Source: Undaria pinnatifida
Lineage: Eukaryota > Sar > Phaeophyceae > Laminariales > Alariaceae
Direction: 5' to 3'
Length of the DNA: 64,000 bases
NCBI GenBank assembly: GCA_012845835.1
Contig: JABAKD010000009.1
Location: 20,840,318 to 20,904,317, forward strand
The notes under the pieces were generated by a model. The model saw nothing but the letters and a program-made list of their open reading frames with translations, was not told where the DNA came from and did not search any database. Shown one piece after another: positions 1 to 9,519 of the stretch. Made by a program: the position numbers and the translations under genes. Position 1 is the stretch's first letter; every line of letters starts with the position of its first letter.

Positions 1-310
1 GTCATTCGTAATTCTGTATTTCTCAGTGGCGGAACCGTCATATTTCAGTACCCTCAAAAAAGTACCGTCAAATTTAGCAGTACCGGGACCGGTACCGTCG
101 TTTTGCAGTACCGCCAAAAAATTACCGTCAAACATCGAAAAACCGTCTACCTTCTAGAAAATACCGTCACTTTTCGATACCGCCGAAAAAGTACCGTCAA
201 ATTCGGCGATACCGTGTACCGCCAAAAGTGGTACCGTGAGAAATCGAAATACCGTCAACCGTTTGAAAAGTACCGTCATTTCGTAATACCGTCCGATCTG
301 GTACCGTAAA
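1..310. repeat. degenerate TACCGTC minisatellite
   Basis: The motif TACCGTC or TACCGCC recurs about every 15-25 bases, separated by A/T-rich spacers. The open frame across it only reflects this repetition. The unit is too irregular to give a fixed period. No gene is seen here. Confidence 0.6.
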
Positions 311-394
311 AAAAAACGGTACCGAGGACTACCCTGGTTATTTCAGGTACAGCAGTCTACAGAGCGGTGTTGGTTCCTCTATAGAGCCAGAGCC

Positions 395-606
395 TTTTTT
401 ATTTCTTGTTCTCGTTCTTTTGTTTTGTTTTGTTTTGTTTTGGTTACGAGTATATAGCTCATCCCTCCTTCTTATGGCGGTTATCTTGGCACTTTTTGTT
501 TTTTTTCGTTTCTCCTTCTCCCTCCCTCCTCATGTATGACATCAACAGACATCAACAGACATCAGCTCAGATCCGAGGTGACTACCTACAGGTACTCGTA
601 AGCAGG
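395..606 (-). repeat. fragment of tRNA-headed retroposon (family C), 3' part
   Basis: A T-rich stretch followed by CTCCCTCCCTCC and CTCAGATCC resembles the tail half of the longer copies at 2812-3240 and 24025-24487 (both minus). The tRNA-like head is missing, so this would be a truncated copy. The match is by eye and diverged. Confidence 0.4.
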
Positions 607-777
607 GTGTTGTATGATGTATGATGTATGATGTATGATGTATGATGTATGATGTATGATGTATGACGTACGACGTATCATGTATGATGTATGATGTACG
701 ATGACGTATGATGTATGATGTATGATGTACGATGTATGACCTATGATGTACGACGTATGATGTATGATGTATGAAAG
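606..777. repeat. 7-bp microsatellite (TGATGTA)n
   Basis: About 24 units of a TATGATG-type heptamer, with a few variants carrying C or a 3-base indel. Because 7 is not a multiple of 3, the long minus-strand open frame across it is an artefact of repetition. Confidence 0.9.
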
Positions 778-1030
778 CCCTCCTCACTACTCGTAAGGTG
801 GTGGTGGTTGAGTACTAGCGATTGCTCGCTAAATCAGTAGTGCTGCTGAAATAAAAATCGTTTGGCACATACTGGCAAGAGCAAGGAATCCCCAGTACTA
901 ACACGCTAGTGGCAGTATGCGGAGAAGCGCCGGTTGCCGATACGGTGCCGGTATTTCCGGTCGACACATGCCGGCGCTACGATATAGACTACAGAGGGGC
1001 CACTACCGCTGTGTCGAAGTGGGCACTCAC

Positions 1031-1220
1031 TTGTCTGCCCGGCAGGCTCGGCAAGGCTGCCCGAGCCCCCTCATGTTGCACCACAGCCCGCCATACACAT
1101 CCGTGGGCGTGTCGAAACATTTCTCGTCGCAGTAAAGCGTCAGGCTGTTGTCGGATATGTAGCTGCTGTCTTCCTCGCTCGCGTTCGCCTCGCACCTCGC
1201 GGTAGTGCACGAATCAGCAT
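1031..1220 (-). CDS. internal exon of cysteine-rich secreted-type protein gene (module 2)
   Basis: A 190 bp minus-strand exon. The acceptor is a long T tract followed by GTGTGCGTGGCAG, and the donor is ACAA|GTGAGT. It is read in phase 1 in and phase 2 out. The peptide holds Cys at SCTTARC, LYCDEKC, LWC and PCRACR. It parallels the exon at 3975-4123: both share a [FY]CDE-x-C-x-DT-x(2)-D-[IV]-[FY]-x-G-x-W-C-x(n)-CRAC pattern and both end with a split AA| codon at GTGAGT. The apparent signal peptide obtained by reading upstream is intron sequence rich in pyrimidines, not a real start. Cys spacing suggests a disulfide-rich extracellular module, which is inference. I do not recognise the family. 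The next exon lies outside the left edge or was not found. Confidence 0.7.
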
Positions 1221-1690
1221 CTGCCACGCACACAAGAGTAATTAGAGCGACAAAAAAAAAAACAGCGGAGAGAAAATGGCACAACGGCAAAACGGAGGGG
1301 GGGGGGAGGGGGCACGAAACACAAACACAAAGCGCGGAAACGCGAAAACGGGCAAAAAAAAGAGGGGCGCAAAAAACAAGAACGAAACGTACACGTGCGA
1401 GGGGCAGGGGACAACAGAGGGAGAGTTAGCGAATGCGGTCGACAGGCGACACAAAAAAATGCGTCGCGAAAACCATGTATATATATGTACATGCGCACAG
1501 AGAGGTAGGGCTTGCACCATCTCAAATACAGAAATAACGCATATGGCTTGACGAGACGACACTGCAAGAAGTCCAAAGCAATGCCAGTCCAGCCAGTCTC
1601 GTTCCGCTCGCCACGCGTGCGCCAGTCAGATGCCACGCCAGGCCTCCCTCCTTCCACGCAACAGGTCAGCGGTAATTCTCCCCAATCAGG

Positions 1691-1752
1691 ACGACGTTCA
1701 CGATCACCATCACCATCACCATCACCATCACCATCACCATCACCATCACCAC
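1691..1752. repeat. hexanucleotide microsatellite (CATCAC)n
   Basis: About nine tandem CATCAC units inside the intron between the exons at 1967-2100 and 1031-1220. On the plus strand it would read as a His or Ser-Pro run, which is incidental. Confidence 0.9.
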
Positions 1753-1865
1753 CACCGCAATCACACCGTCACACTCCACTTGCCATCCAAATGGCGACGT
1801 AGAGTCGCCGTGGTGGTGGTAGTGGCCCTGCTGCTGATGTGTTGCACAGCAGTGTATTCTTGTGC

Positions 1866-1965
1866 AGTGTAATCTTGCACCAAAGTGTTATCTTGTGCGA
1901 TGTAATCTTGCACCATAGTCTTATCTTGTGCGGTGTAATCTTGCACCATAGTCTTATCTTGCTCA
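1866..1965. repeat. 33-bp tandem repeat at intron start
   Basis: Three units of 33 bp with few differences, containing TAATCTTGCACCA and CTTATCTTG. The array begins immediately after the predicted donor of the exon at 1967-2100. On the minus strand it stays open in the exon's frame as an 11-residue repeat (DKTMVQDYTAQ type), so reading through the donor would give a repeat-bearing protein tail. See the matching finding. Confidence 0.85.
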
Positions 1966-1966
1966 C

Positions 1967-2100
1967 CAATCGCTGATGGAGGAAGCGATTCGTCAGCCGA
2001 AACAGGTACAGGCGTTTGCCCCTCGACTGGAGCGACAGTCACTTCCTCCACCGGCAGCTCTCCGTTGCAGGGCACGCAGGAGCCCACAGACCCCTCGCAG
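1967..2100 (-). CDS. internal exon of cysteine-rich protein gene (linker plus Cys cluster)
   Basis: A 134 bp minus-strand exon. The acceptor TGTCCAG|C lies below a C-rich tract, and the donor is GATTG|GTGAGC. It enters in phase 2 and leaves in phase 1, which fits the exon upstream (3975-4123, ends phase 2) and the exon downstream (1031-1220, starts phase 1). The peptide begins CEGSVGSCVPCNG, three cysteines that could complete the module of the previous exon. It continues as a Pro/Val/Glu-rich, cysteine-free linker (about 30 residues) that could space two extracellular modules. No family recognised. If the donor is not used, the open frame continues into the 33-bp repeat array. Confidence 0.6.
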
Positions 2101-2402
2101 CTGGACACATTTCACGCCACAGTGGAGGCAAACGGGGGGCGGGGGGGGAAGGGGGGGGGGGGAGTTAGCGACAGAGGCGGCGTGCTGCGGTATCTTATTT
2201 ACTGGGGGGATATGATAGGATATGAAAGGGGTCGAATACTGAGAGGGTACGTAGGGGTAATGTACTGTACCTTTGCTTTGCAGGCACATTCTAGACCACG
2301 GAGGAGGCAGCGGGGGGGTAGGTAAGTGAGATGGTATTATAGTACTTCATGTACGGCTGCATAGTTTTCTTCCTGGATGCTAGTATTAATACGACTAATA
2401 GG

Positions 2403-2575
2403 ACATTGGGGGGGCGGTGGGGGGGTACTCATTTGTTGCTTGCCTTAGTCATTTGACCATTATTATGATTGAACACACACCCCTTTCGAGACGGAGCACC
2501 GTTCCTACTCCTAATGGAGACACCTTCACCATTTGGGCGCTTATTACGATTTTTCCATATACATGTATATTTCCA
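2403..2575 (-). mobile_element. LINE 3'-end fragment
   Basis: Matches the 3' tails of the LINE copies at 44060-44178 (plus) and 54055-54200 (minus). Shared landmarks are ACTCATTTGTTGCTTGCC, ATTTGACCATT, GGAGCACCGTTCCTACTCC and ATTTGGGCGC, with a G/C-rich run at the very end. Only the untranslated tail remains, as expected for a 5'-truncated LINE insertion. Confidence 0.75.
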
Positions 2576-2811
2576 GCAGTTTCACCAACGTGCACGTCAT
2601 GACACTAAAAAAAAAATCGTTAGACGTCAGACGCGAAAGCCTTGCCTCAAGGCAACAAAAGTACCATGGTATTGCAGCTGGTACCTGGTACTATATCATA
2701 CTGGTATGTGTCAGATGGTTATTCGACTTCCCGAAGAACAAAACAACAACCACAAATTTCAAGGAAACCCGGCTTCCGTGGAAAGTGAACCACAAGATTG
2801 AGCCTGCACTA

Positions 2812-3240
2812 ATCTGCTTTTTTTCTTTTTGCATCCCATTTACTATCCTCGCACTACTCTCGCCCTCCCTCCAACTAGTAGTAACTCAGATACGGGGTCA
2901 CATAGCGGGCCTTCCTCCCCCCTCCCCACTACGGTACGTGCCTTCGTTTATATCGCGATAATAATTCAGTATTTTCTTCCCTCGTCGACTCGCGCCGAAT
3001 AGTACCTACCCACGCTGCTATGATAGGTGCTCTCAGCAGTTAATCCTTGTTTTGCATTTTGCAAATAAAAGTAAAAATCCCACCAAGGTGGGAATCGAAC
3101 TTGACCCCTTTGCAACAGGAAACCCGTTTTTGGGGACGAAATTACTTGGATTTAGTATGGGGAGGGGTTCGGGGGCTCTACAGGGGCAAGGCTACGTAGC
3201 AGTATTCGAGGATAACCACTAGACCACCTGAACGACCCGT
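2812..3240 (-). mobile_element. tRNA-headed retroposon, family C, interrupted by a family F element
   Basis: Read on the minus strand, the head has a Pol III A-box-like TGGTCTAGTGGTTATCC and a B-box-like GTTCGATTCCCACC, split by a ~90 bp insertion. The body contains TTTGCAAAATGCAAAAC, GAGGGAAG and TATCGCGATA landmarks, and the tail is purine-rich with A runs. The same order occurs at 34655-35190 (plus) and 24025-24487 (minus). A tRNA-derived SINE is the simplest reading. Confidence 0.7.
3101..3191 (+). mobile_element. family F small TIR element (MITE-like), nested in family C
   Basis: About 90 bp with core AAACCCGTTTTTGGGGAC and ATTACTTGGATTTAGTA. The ends approach TTGACCCCTTT and its complement. 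It lies between the B-box-like and A-box-like halves of the retroposon head, so it inserted after the retroposon. Sister copies are at 9429-9519, 12469-12570 and 24201-24293. Confidence 0.7.
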
Positions 3241-3974
3241 CTGAACACGAAAAAAAATCAACCACTGATTCGTAAATGAAACCGTGGGCAGGGGTTTCCG
3301 GCTTCGTCTCCGAAAGAAAACGCGACAGCCGTCTCCACCCCCCTTCCCCCTCGTGTAAATCCTTCATTTCTTCAGGACGACACTACTCTGTGAATAGTAA
3401 TTACCCTGGTGTTAATAGTCAAAATTTCGTTCCGTTTTTTTCCTTAGATCTACCGTTTTTTTTTCGATCTTCGTTGGTTATGGAACATGAAAACATGAAA
3501 AACAACTTCTCTCCCAATTATGCTCATTAAGCTCTAAAAAAAACCAACTCTACTTTAATGCTCTCAAAATGCCCCATCACGCCAACAGAATTGCAAAAAG
3601 TAGCAAAATGTATACCGGAACGACCTAGGGCAGCCAATCAACCCCTCTAGGCCTACACAAACCAAAGCACTGTACGGTAAGACTATGGCTAACGTCGATC
3701 ACAACGGCAACAACAAACAACTCCTGTGTTTTACACCTGGTATACAGTAGGGATCCATCTCTACAATCAGTGCCGGTATTTGCCAGCGGGAAGCATTATT
3801 GCGGCAACCCACACTACTCCGGATAGCTCCGGATACCGCATACTGCCACTACTAGCTGTTCCCGTGTGTGTCAAGCGGTTTCATAGGCACTATAGCGGGC
3901 AGCCGGCACTACTCAACCAGCACTATAGAGGTATCTCTCCTGCATACACATTTTATACGACAAAGGCGACTCAC

Positions 3975-4123
3975 TTGTAGACGTCGCACGCGCGGCAGCC
4001 GCTCTTTCCCAGGAAGTCGCACCACGTCCCCTCGAAGATGTCGCTACCCGTGTCTTCGCACGCCTCGTCGCAGAAAATGGTCAAGCCATCCCGTTCCAAC
4101 GCCGCGGATTCCGCGTCGCTCGT
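3975..4123 (-). CDS. internal exon of cysteine-rich secreted-type protein gene (module 1)
   Basis: A 149 bp minus-strand exon with a pyrimidine-rich acceptor GTTGTGAGCAG|ACG and donor CTACAA|GTGAGT. It starts in phase 0 and ends in phase 2. The peptide starts TSDAESAALERDG and then carries FCDEACEDT, GTWC and GCRACDVY: seven cysteines in 49 residues. Its Cys pattern and its donor phase match the exon at 1031-1220, so the protein has at least two copies of one module. Its start phase matches the end of the exon at 4483-4532. Probably extracellular and disulfide-bonded (inference). No known domain recognised. Confidence rests on the splice borders and on conservation between exons. Confidence 0.75.
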
Positions 4124-4242
4124 CTGCTCACAACAATGCCCGCAACAAAAACAATAAGGTAAACAAGAGAATACAACAAACAAGAAACAAAAAATCACAA
4201 ACAAGGTCAATCAATAGATGGGGGGCGAGGGGGGAGGGGGGG

Positions 4243-4299
4243 GTCGCAGTAGATAATAAAACCAGTCCGTTCCAACGCCGCAGACTCCGCCTCGCTCGC
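4243..4299 (-). pseudogene. truncated duplicate of the module-1 exon
   Basis: The acceptor context GGTGGGCAG|GCG and the following ~19 codons (ASEAESAALERTG, then IYCD) duplicate the start of the exon at 3975-4123, including the AESAALER core. After the CD pair the sequence collapses into a C-rich run and no donor is visible. It sits in the intron between the exons at 4483-4532 and 3975-4123. It is best read as a dead partial exon duplication; splicing into it would lead to a Pro-rich, cysteine-poor tail. Confidence 0.65.
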
Positions 4300-4482
4300 C
4301 TGCCCACCACAATACCTACAAACGCGCACAAGGTCAATGCACCGAGGGGAGGGCGGAGGGGGGGGTTGTACCCCCCGTGCCCCCCGTTTTTTATCCCAGT
4401 ACACGACTGTTAATAGCGGATGTTGTAAGCAGTGCGTGGGAACATAACCCTCTCACGAGTGATGGCTGTTCACAAAGCTTAC

Positions 4483-4532
4483 GTATCGTGGGTCAAATTC
4501 CGAGGACTCGCCGCCGAAATGGGTGGACTGCC
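4483..4532 (-). CDS. probable short exon of the cysteine-rich protein gene
   Basis: A 50 bp minus-strand exon with acceptor CTTGTGAATGCAG|GG and donor GATAC|GTAAGC. It enters in phase 1 and leaves in phase 0, compatible with the phase-0 exon at 3975-4123. The peptide is GQSTHFGGESSEFDPRY, hydrophilic and without Cys. Upstream exons were not found with confidence. A stretch near 5650-5680 (minus) with CASDSDCE before GTGAGA is a weak candidate. Confidence 0.5.
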
Positions 4533-4979
4533 CTGCATTCACAAGGAATACAAACAACTTCAAGGAAAGGAAGAAACAAACGCATGCAACATCGAAAGCC
4601 CAGTCGTCATCGGGACAACCCCTTCGAAGCTTCAATTTAAGCCTCTACAGACGCTGCAGAAGCGGTACGGCTAATTATCTACCAGGTACCTGGTGCCTGG
4701 TACCTGGCATTCATGAGGATGCACGAACAATAAACCGTCGCCGATGTAAACGGTAGCGCAAACGTAAAAAACGAAGGTACACGGCACCCCCCGTAACGAG
4801 GGCAGTCGGAGAATCCAAGAATCCAAGCATCACACAGCTGGCAAACATGAGTTTCGACGGCTCCTTGGTCTCGTGTTTTTCTGCTTGTATCTAACCCACT
4901 AACGAACCACAAAAACAAAACAGGGCAGCGCGCAGGCGCGCCAGGGACACAGGACTACCATTATGCTGTACAGCAAACA

Positions 4980-5215
4980 GTGCAGTCGTATACAGTACAA
5001 GGTACAGTACAAGGTACAGTACAAGGTACAGTACCGTTGTTACAGTAGTGTAGTTACAGTAATATGGTACATTATTGTAGTTTTGTATCGTAGTCTTGTA
5101 TTGTATTGTAGTTACAGCAGTACAGTACAATAGTGTTGTTACAGTAGGTATAATCGTATTGTAGTATTGTAGTTTTATTAGTATGTAGTCTGTTGTAGTA
5201 GGTTATAGTAGGGGT
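4980..5215. repeat. TACAGTA-rich repeat tract
   Basis: Three tandem 12-bp units of GTACAGTACAAG type near 4995-5035, followed by irregular GTAGTTACAGTA and GTATTGTAG repeats. Non-coding. Confidence 0.7.
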
Positions 5216-5225
5216 ATTAATTCCA

Positions 5226-5440
5226 CTTAGGCGGTGGTGTGGTATACACTACACACTATAGAGAGCAATGTGACTATGGGAGGAAGCCGCACTATTCACT
5301 CCAGGTAATGAGTACTTTAGTGCACTTCCTCGGTCGTGCCAAGCGATTTAGACGGCCTTATATCGGGATACCGCCTTATATAGGGATACCGCCTTACTGG
5401 GGGATAAGCAGTACTGTCTACAGTACCGGCCCTCACATTC
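5226..5440. repeat. dispersed repeat, copy 1
   Basis: Shares with 6145-6345 the order GGTGTGGTA, ACTATAGAGA, GTGACNNCNNNNGGGAGGAAGCCGC-like, GTGCACTTCCTC, GTGCCAAGCGATTTA, CCGCCTTATATCGGGAT and CAGTACTG. Shorter pieces occur near 3860-3930 and 22820-22870. Class unknown; no coding capacity seen. Confidence 0.65.
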
Positions 5441-5814
5441 CATACAAAACTAAGAAATTGGGCGTCGGCCAGATTTCTTATCTGGGAAAAAAAACACCAA
5501 CACAACTTTCAGCATACGTACGTAGCAGCTGTCGAATTCATCGTTTCTGCGTAATCGCTAGGCTAAGTTTCCTCTTGAGGTCGTTCTTATGACGTTGCGA
5601 AAGTGCCGCTAGTGCACAGCTCCAGTTTGTGGGTCACGCGTCTCACCTCGCAGTCCGAGTCGCTGGCACACGAAGCCAACCGACGTGTTACGGTCCCTCC
5701 CTCCCTCAGTCCCCTCCCTGACAAAACGCCTGCCCGGGGCCCAGCAAGCCCCTTTGACCAGGATCGTATCGTCGACGCACGAGCTGCTCCACGCATCACA
5801 GGAAGGGGTGGGTC

Positions 5815-6015
5815 GGTGAAAGAAATGTTAAGATTGAGATGAAGACACAGATTGAGAGCGAGAGTGCGACCGAGATAGGGAGTGGGATATTAATATCGTG
5901 ATATAGATTGAGATTGAGAACGGGATTCAGATTGATTTCAAGATTGAGATTGAGAGCGAGATAAATATCGAGAATAAGATGAATATTAAGATGGAGGATT
6001 ACATTGAGATAATGA
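5815..6015 (+). repeat. degenerate AGATTGAGA minisatellite
   Basis: AGATTGAGAT- and GAGCGAGA-type hexamer to nonamer units recur along 200 bp with many substitutions. The sequence is purine-rich on the plus strand. Non-coding. Confidence 0.65.
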
Positions 6016-6144
6016 AAACTGAGGTCGAGGGTGAATTTGCGAGTATGATATCATATAATTTGGTTCTTGTCAGACTCGAGACTGGGAAAATGACGAATAA
6101 ACAAAAGACAAACACAGCAGCATCCCCCACACAAAGTCCCCCAG

Positions 6145-6345
6145 CGCGGCGGAGGTGTGGTACACCAGGTACACTATAGAGACAAACGTGACCGCCTTTT
6201 GGGGGGAAGCCGCCTTATTCATTCCGGGTAACGCGTGCACTTCCTCAGCCGTGCCAAGCGATTTAGGCCGCCTTATATCGGGATGCCGCCTTATTCAGAC
6301 CGCCTTATCGGGGGACCCCTGCTGTATACAGTACTGTAATATGCA
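6145..6345. repeat. dispersed repeat, copy 2
   Basis: Diverged partner of 5226-5440, in the same orientation, separated by ~700 bp of minisatellite and unique sequence. Shares GTGCACTTCCTC, GTGCCAAGCGATTTA and CGCCTTATATCGGGAT. Confidence 0.65.
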
Positions 6346-6655
6346 ATTTGATCGGCGAACAACTATCAACACGAGGTGCCCTACACGTATGGTATACCAG
6401 GTATCATGGTGTATTATGCTGCGGTAAAGCACCTCTCCCTTCGGTACGTTGGTACCCGTTTGTACCATATCATCATATGTGATATGTCTATTTGGGGCAC
6501 TCGGCAGGACAAACACTCCAACGGGATCACCTCGTACAAAAATACATACTCCTGTCTGGGCTACTAGACTGGTCAGCCTTGGCACATCCCGGCCTACGCC
6601 TATCTGGGTTACTAGACTGGTCAGCTTAGGCGCATCCCGGGATTCTCAGCCATCC

Positions 6656-7270
6656 TCAACTCTTAACTGCCGACGCGAAGATTATTTTTTCCGGAAGCGG
6701 GTCGATTCGATTCATTGATTCAACGGCTGACTCCATGACCCCGTCACGAATTGCCCGCCTCGACATGCACCTTAATCTTGGAAGTGCAACGCCAAATGCT
6801 ACAGCAATTCCATGTGTGTTGACCCCCAAAAACGCGAGCGGGGTTCTAAGCCGGTCGAGCCCTAAAGACAAAGCAAAAAAGCCTCGCCGTGTGGAGAATT
6901 GATTTCGTGTGAGTCTAAGCTTCAGCTTGTTTACGGAGCGAGCATAACGACAGCCGCCAACATGAAGTCAACCACCTGAAGGTTTCGACACCGATCGCCT
7001 TGGTTTCCATGGTTCATCGTGCATGCCGTGCATGGAAAAGCAACAAACCACTGCTCTTCCCTCTTCATCGAACTTAAGAAGTGTGCTAGCGTACGCTCCC
7101 GCGCTTTCAGCGACAGTGGTACAAAGACGCACAGAAAGTACCGTTCTATCTTGGGCCGCGTCCTGACACGATATATACATACTGCCAGTAGGTATATACT
7201 GGCCGTAGCCCTCTACTGGTGGAAGCTGCCAATGTGTGTCGCCAGTAGATTTACACTTACGCAGGTCCAC
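6656..7270 (-). CDS. unassigned coding-like frame, one internal stop
   Basis: One minus-strand frame is open for about 200 codons except for a single TGA at 6970-6968. The translation is of ordinary composition, with pieces such as TVAESAGAYASTLLKFDEEG and GVNTHGIAVAFGVALPRLR, and ends at a natural stop. No domain is recognised. It could be two exons, an exon plus a retained intron, or a decayed gene. A GCGTAAGT donor-like site lies just above it near 7262. Low confidence that it is a live gene. Confidence 0.3.
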
Positions 7271-7910
7271 GAACGCGCTACATATAATTTTGACTGGAAA
7301 CCATAAAAAATAGTTCCGAGAGCCGGAGAGCAGATACGAGATGGGGGGTGAAGCGGTTGGTGCTTCTTTTTTTTCTTCTCCGACGGCGCTGCAACCGGGG
7401 GATCTTCACCAGCCTGGGAGGGGGCGACTCGCTTCGCTTGCTCGCTTCTCAGTATACTGATGCACTGCAGTGAAATGACTGCTTAGGTCTAATTTCTACT
7501 GGTGAGGCTGCCAGTGCGCCGCCCTAGTTTCACCTGTTTGGTTATGAGCCCACCTAGGTTCGGACCCCCTCCCTCGCGGCAGCAGAGGTTACTGGTAAAC
7601 TATTAATAGTGCTGGTTATTATTTGTACGGCGACAAAGTTGGGTTTATAGGGGAGGGTTGAGGGGGCGGTTTATAGAGATGGCCCTAGAAACGATGCTGT
7701 AGACTGTATCTCTACGAGTACGAATGCAAATCAATTCGTGATGCAGTTGGCGCTCAGGATACACGACTAAGGAAGGTGTCGCTGTATCGCCAACAAGTCA
7801 ACATATCAAAATACCGACCGTTTCAATTCTTTAACTCGTTATAAGTTGATGCTGTGCGTTAGTCAATAGTGCTAACACTATTGGTAAGAGTTGATCCTTT
7901 AGCCAATATA

Positions 7911-7945
7911 CATGGTGTAGTGCCTGCAGCCGCGGTAATGAGTCT
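7911..7945 (+). other. SSU rRNA 530-loop-like motif
   Basis: TGCCTGCAGCCGCGGTAAT differs at one base from the near-universal small-subunit rRNA segment TGCCAGCAGCCGCGGTAAT. The flanks do not give an evident rRNA on reading. Options are a short nuclear insertion of organelle rDNA, a piece of a fragmented mitochondrial rRNA, or chance. Listed because the match is too long to be likely by chance. Confidence 0.3.
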
Positions 7946-8218
7946 GCGAAGTCTACGCAGGATGCGGAGGCAAGCGCAGGCACAGTTCATATTTGTGCCC
8001 GCAAAGTTTGACGTCGCTTCAGTGTTGAAGGTTTTTGTCAAGAGACGGACATGTTTTTCCCGGCGGTGGGGCTTTTATCGGCGTCGGCACACGGTGATCA
8101 CCCCGACCCCGAATCCTATTACCCTAATGAGAGGCCCACTCTGCCTGACCCTGTCTGACTCGGTCCGTGTACTTTAGGAAACTCTGTTGATAGGCCACTT
8201 TACTTGGAAAGACTTGAC

Positions 8219-8306
8219 GAAGGTTCACGGCGAAGGTTAACGACGAGGGTTAACGGCAAAGGTTAACGACGAGGGTTAACGACGAAGGTTAACGACGAAG
8301 GTCGCC
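8219..8306 (+). repeat. 13-bp minisatellite AGGTTAACGACGA
   Basis: Six to seven head-to-tail units with A/G and AC/GC variants, containing repeated GTTAAC sites. Non-coding; no relation to neighbouring repeats seen. Confidence 0.85.
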
Positions 8307-8439
8307 CTGTGGACGGACGAGCAAAAAAATAACCGTGCCTGCGCAGGCGGAAATACGACATGTCCTCGCGTCTACTGTAGCATAAAAATTACTTAGCTAT
8401 TAATAACATCAAATCTGATAGAATAATTAACAATACCAG

Positions 8440-9065
8440 GCAGATGATATAAAGGGATGTATTCTTACTATAACCGTCAGATTTGTCCCCTTCAAGGAGT
8501 AATACATTCTGCGCACATATTGAAGTGTCCCGCCCGCCTCCCACCCCCCGCCCCCCCCCGCGAACTCTTGCTCAAACGCCCCACCTAACATCGAATTCAC
8601 CTCATTATTTTTCTACAGCCACCCATGCCGCTGCTCCAATTCATGCCCCCCCCCCCCCCCCACCCACCCACCCAACGCCCCCTCCTTCCCCACCACCCGC
8701 ACCATCATCTAGACCTAGCACCACGCGTTTAGCAAACAGCTACATCTATGCGACCTAAAGCTGGTTAAACTCATTTGCTCCCCCCCCCCCCCCCCCCTCC
8801 ACCCCATCGAACACTCCGCCCTCTCCTCACTGGTTGTACGACTTACAGGATATACATGATAAACTGGTGTATTCAAAAACCGTTAGATTTATCCCCTCCA
8901 AGGATTTATAGTTTCCACGCACAGACTGAGTTGCGCCGCCCGTGGGGGCCCCCCCCCCCCCCTCCCGCTCCGTCTTGTTCAAACCCAGGACCCCACGCCC
9001 TTGAAAACTCCGCCCTCCCCTCACCGGTTATACGACTTACAGGATACACTTGATAAACTGATGCA
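8440..9065. repeat. tandemly related repeat units with poly-C runs
   Basis: Three related units (near 8455, 8860 and 9040) share CCGTCAGATTTGTCCCC-like, CGCACAGACTGAG and CGACTTACAGGATA sequences. They are separated by C runs of 13-18 bases. The same module reappears inverted at 59075-59290, where the G run is on the plus strand. The proline-rich open frames here only reflect the C runs. Confidence 0.6.
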
Positions 9066-9320
9066 TTTCCTCCCACAGCTGTCAGATTTTGTCCCCCTCA
9101 AAAACGGGTTTTATAGTTTCCGCGCACAGACTAACATCACCCTGTTGACCCTGATAGCTACACCGTAGTTCCAAGGGGAGTCGCCGACCTATGTCCTCAA
9201 TGAGGACACACAACCCGTAATACGCGCGATCGGAGTATCACACAGAGCTTGCAAAGATGAGTTTCGACAAAATCTTCGATCTCACAGCTGCAGTGTATTT
9301 TCATTTTTATAATATAATGA
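9066..9320 (+). mobile_element. family B element, near-complete
   Basis: About 250 bp, starting CCACAGCTGTCAGATTTTG. It passes through GACCCTGATAGCTACAC, GAGGACACACAACCCG and GCTTGCAAAGATGAG, and ends in CACAGCTG plus TATTTTCATTTTTATAA. It matches 53397-53645 in full. The two ends are imperfect inverted copies (CAGCTGT-x-AGAT). Mechanism uncertain; see the copy at 53397-53645, which has a target duplication. Confidence 0.75.
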
Positions 9321-9428
9321 ACCCGAAGTACACGTACTGTAGGGAATTAATGCTGCTAGATGTACCCCTGTGGCACAACATGCAGATGATGCTGCATACC
9401 GGTACTACTGCTATCGTACAAAATATAC

Positions 9429-9519
9429 TCAACCCCTTTACAACTGGAAACCCGTTTTTGGGGACAAAATTACTTGGATTTAGTATAGGGAGGGGTTTGG
9501 GGGCTATGAAGGGGTTAAG
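9429..9519 (+). mobile_element. family F small TIR element
   Basis: About 90 bp. Ends TCAACCCCTTTA and AAGGGGTTAAG form a short inverted pair. Core AAACCCGTTTTTGGGGAC and ACTTGGATTTAGTATAGGG. Non-coding. It lies just downstream of the family B element. Confidence 0.7.

Noticed and set aside
1214-1290. Signal peptide (MPLCHFLSAVFFFVALITL) before the Cys-rich exon
   Set aside because: It is encoded by the pyrimidine tract and acceptor of an intron (long T run then GTGGCAG); hydrophobic residues come from T-rich codons.
4128-4210. Signal peptide before the exon at 3975-4123
   Set aside because: Same artefact: a T-rich intron end translates into Phe/Leu/Val/Cys.
8483-9053. Proline-rich plus-strand proteins
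   Set aside because: They translate poly-C runs in repeat units; no splice or start context.
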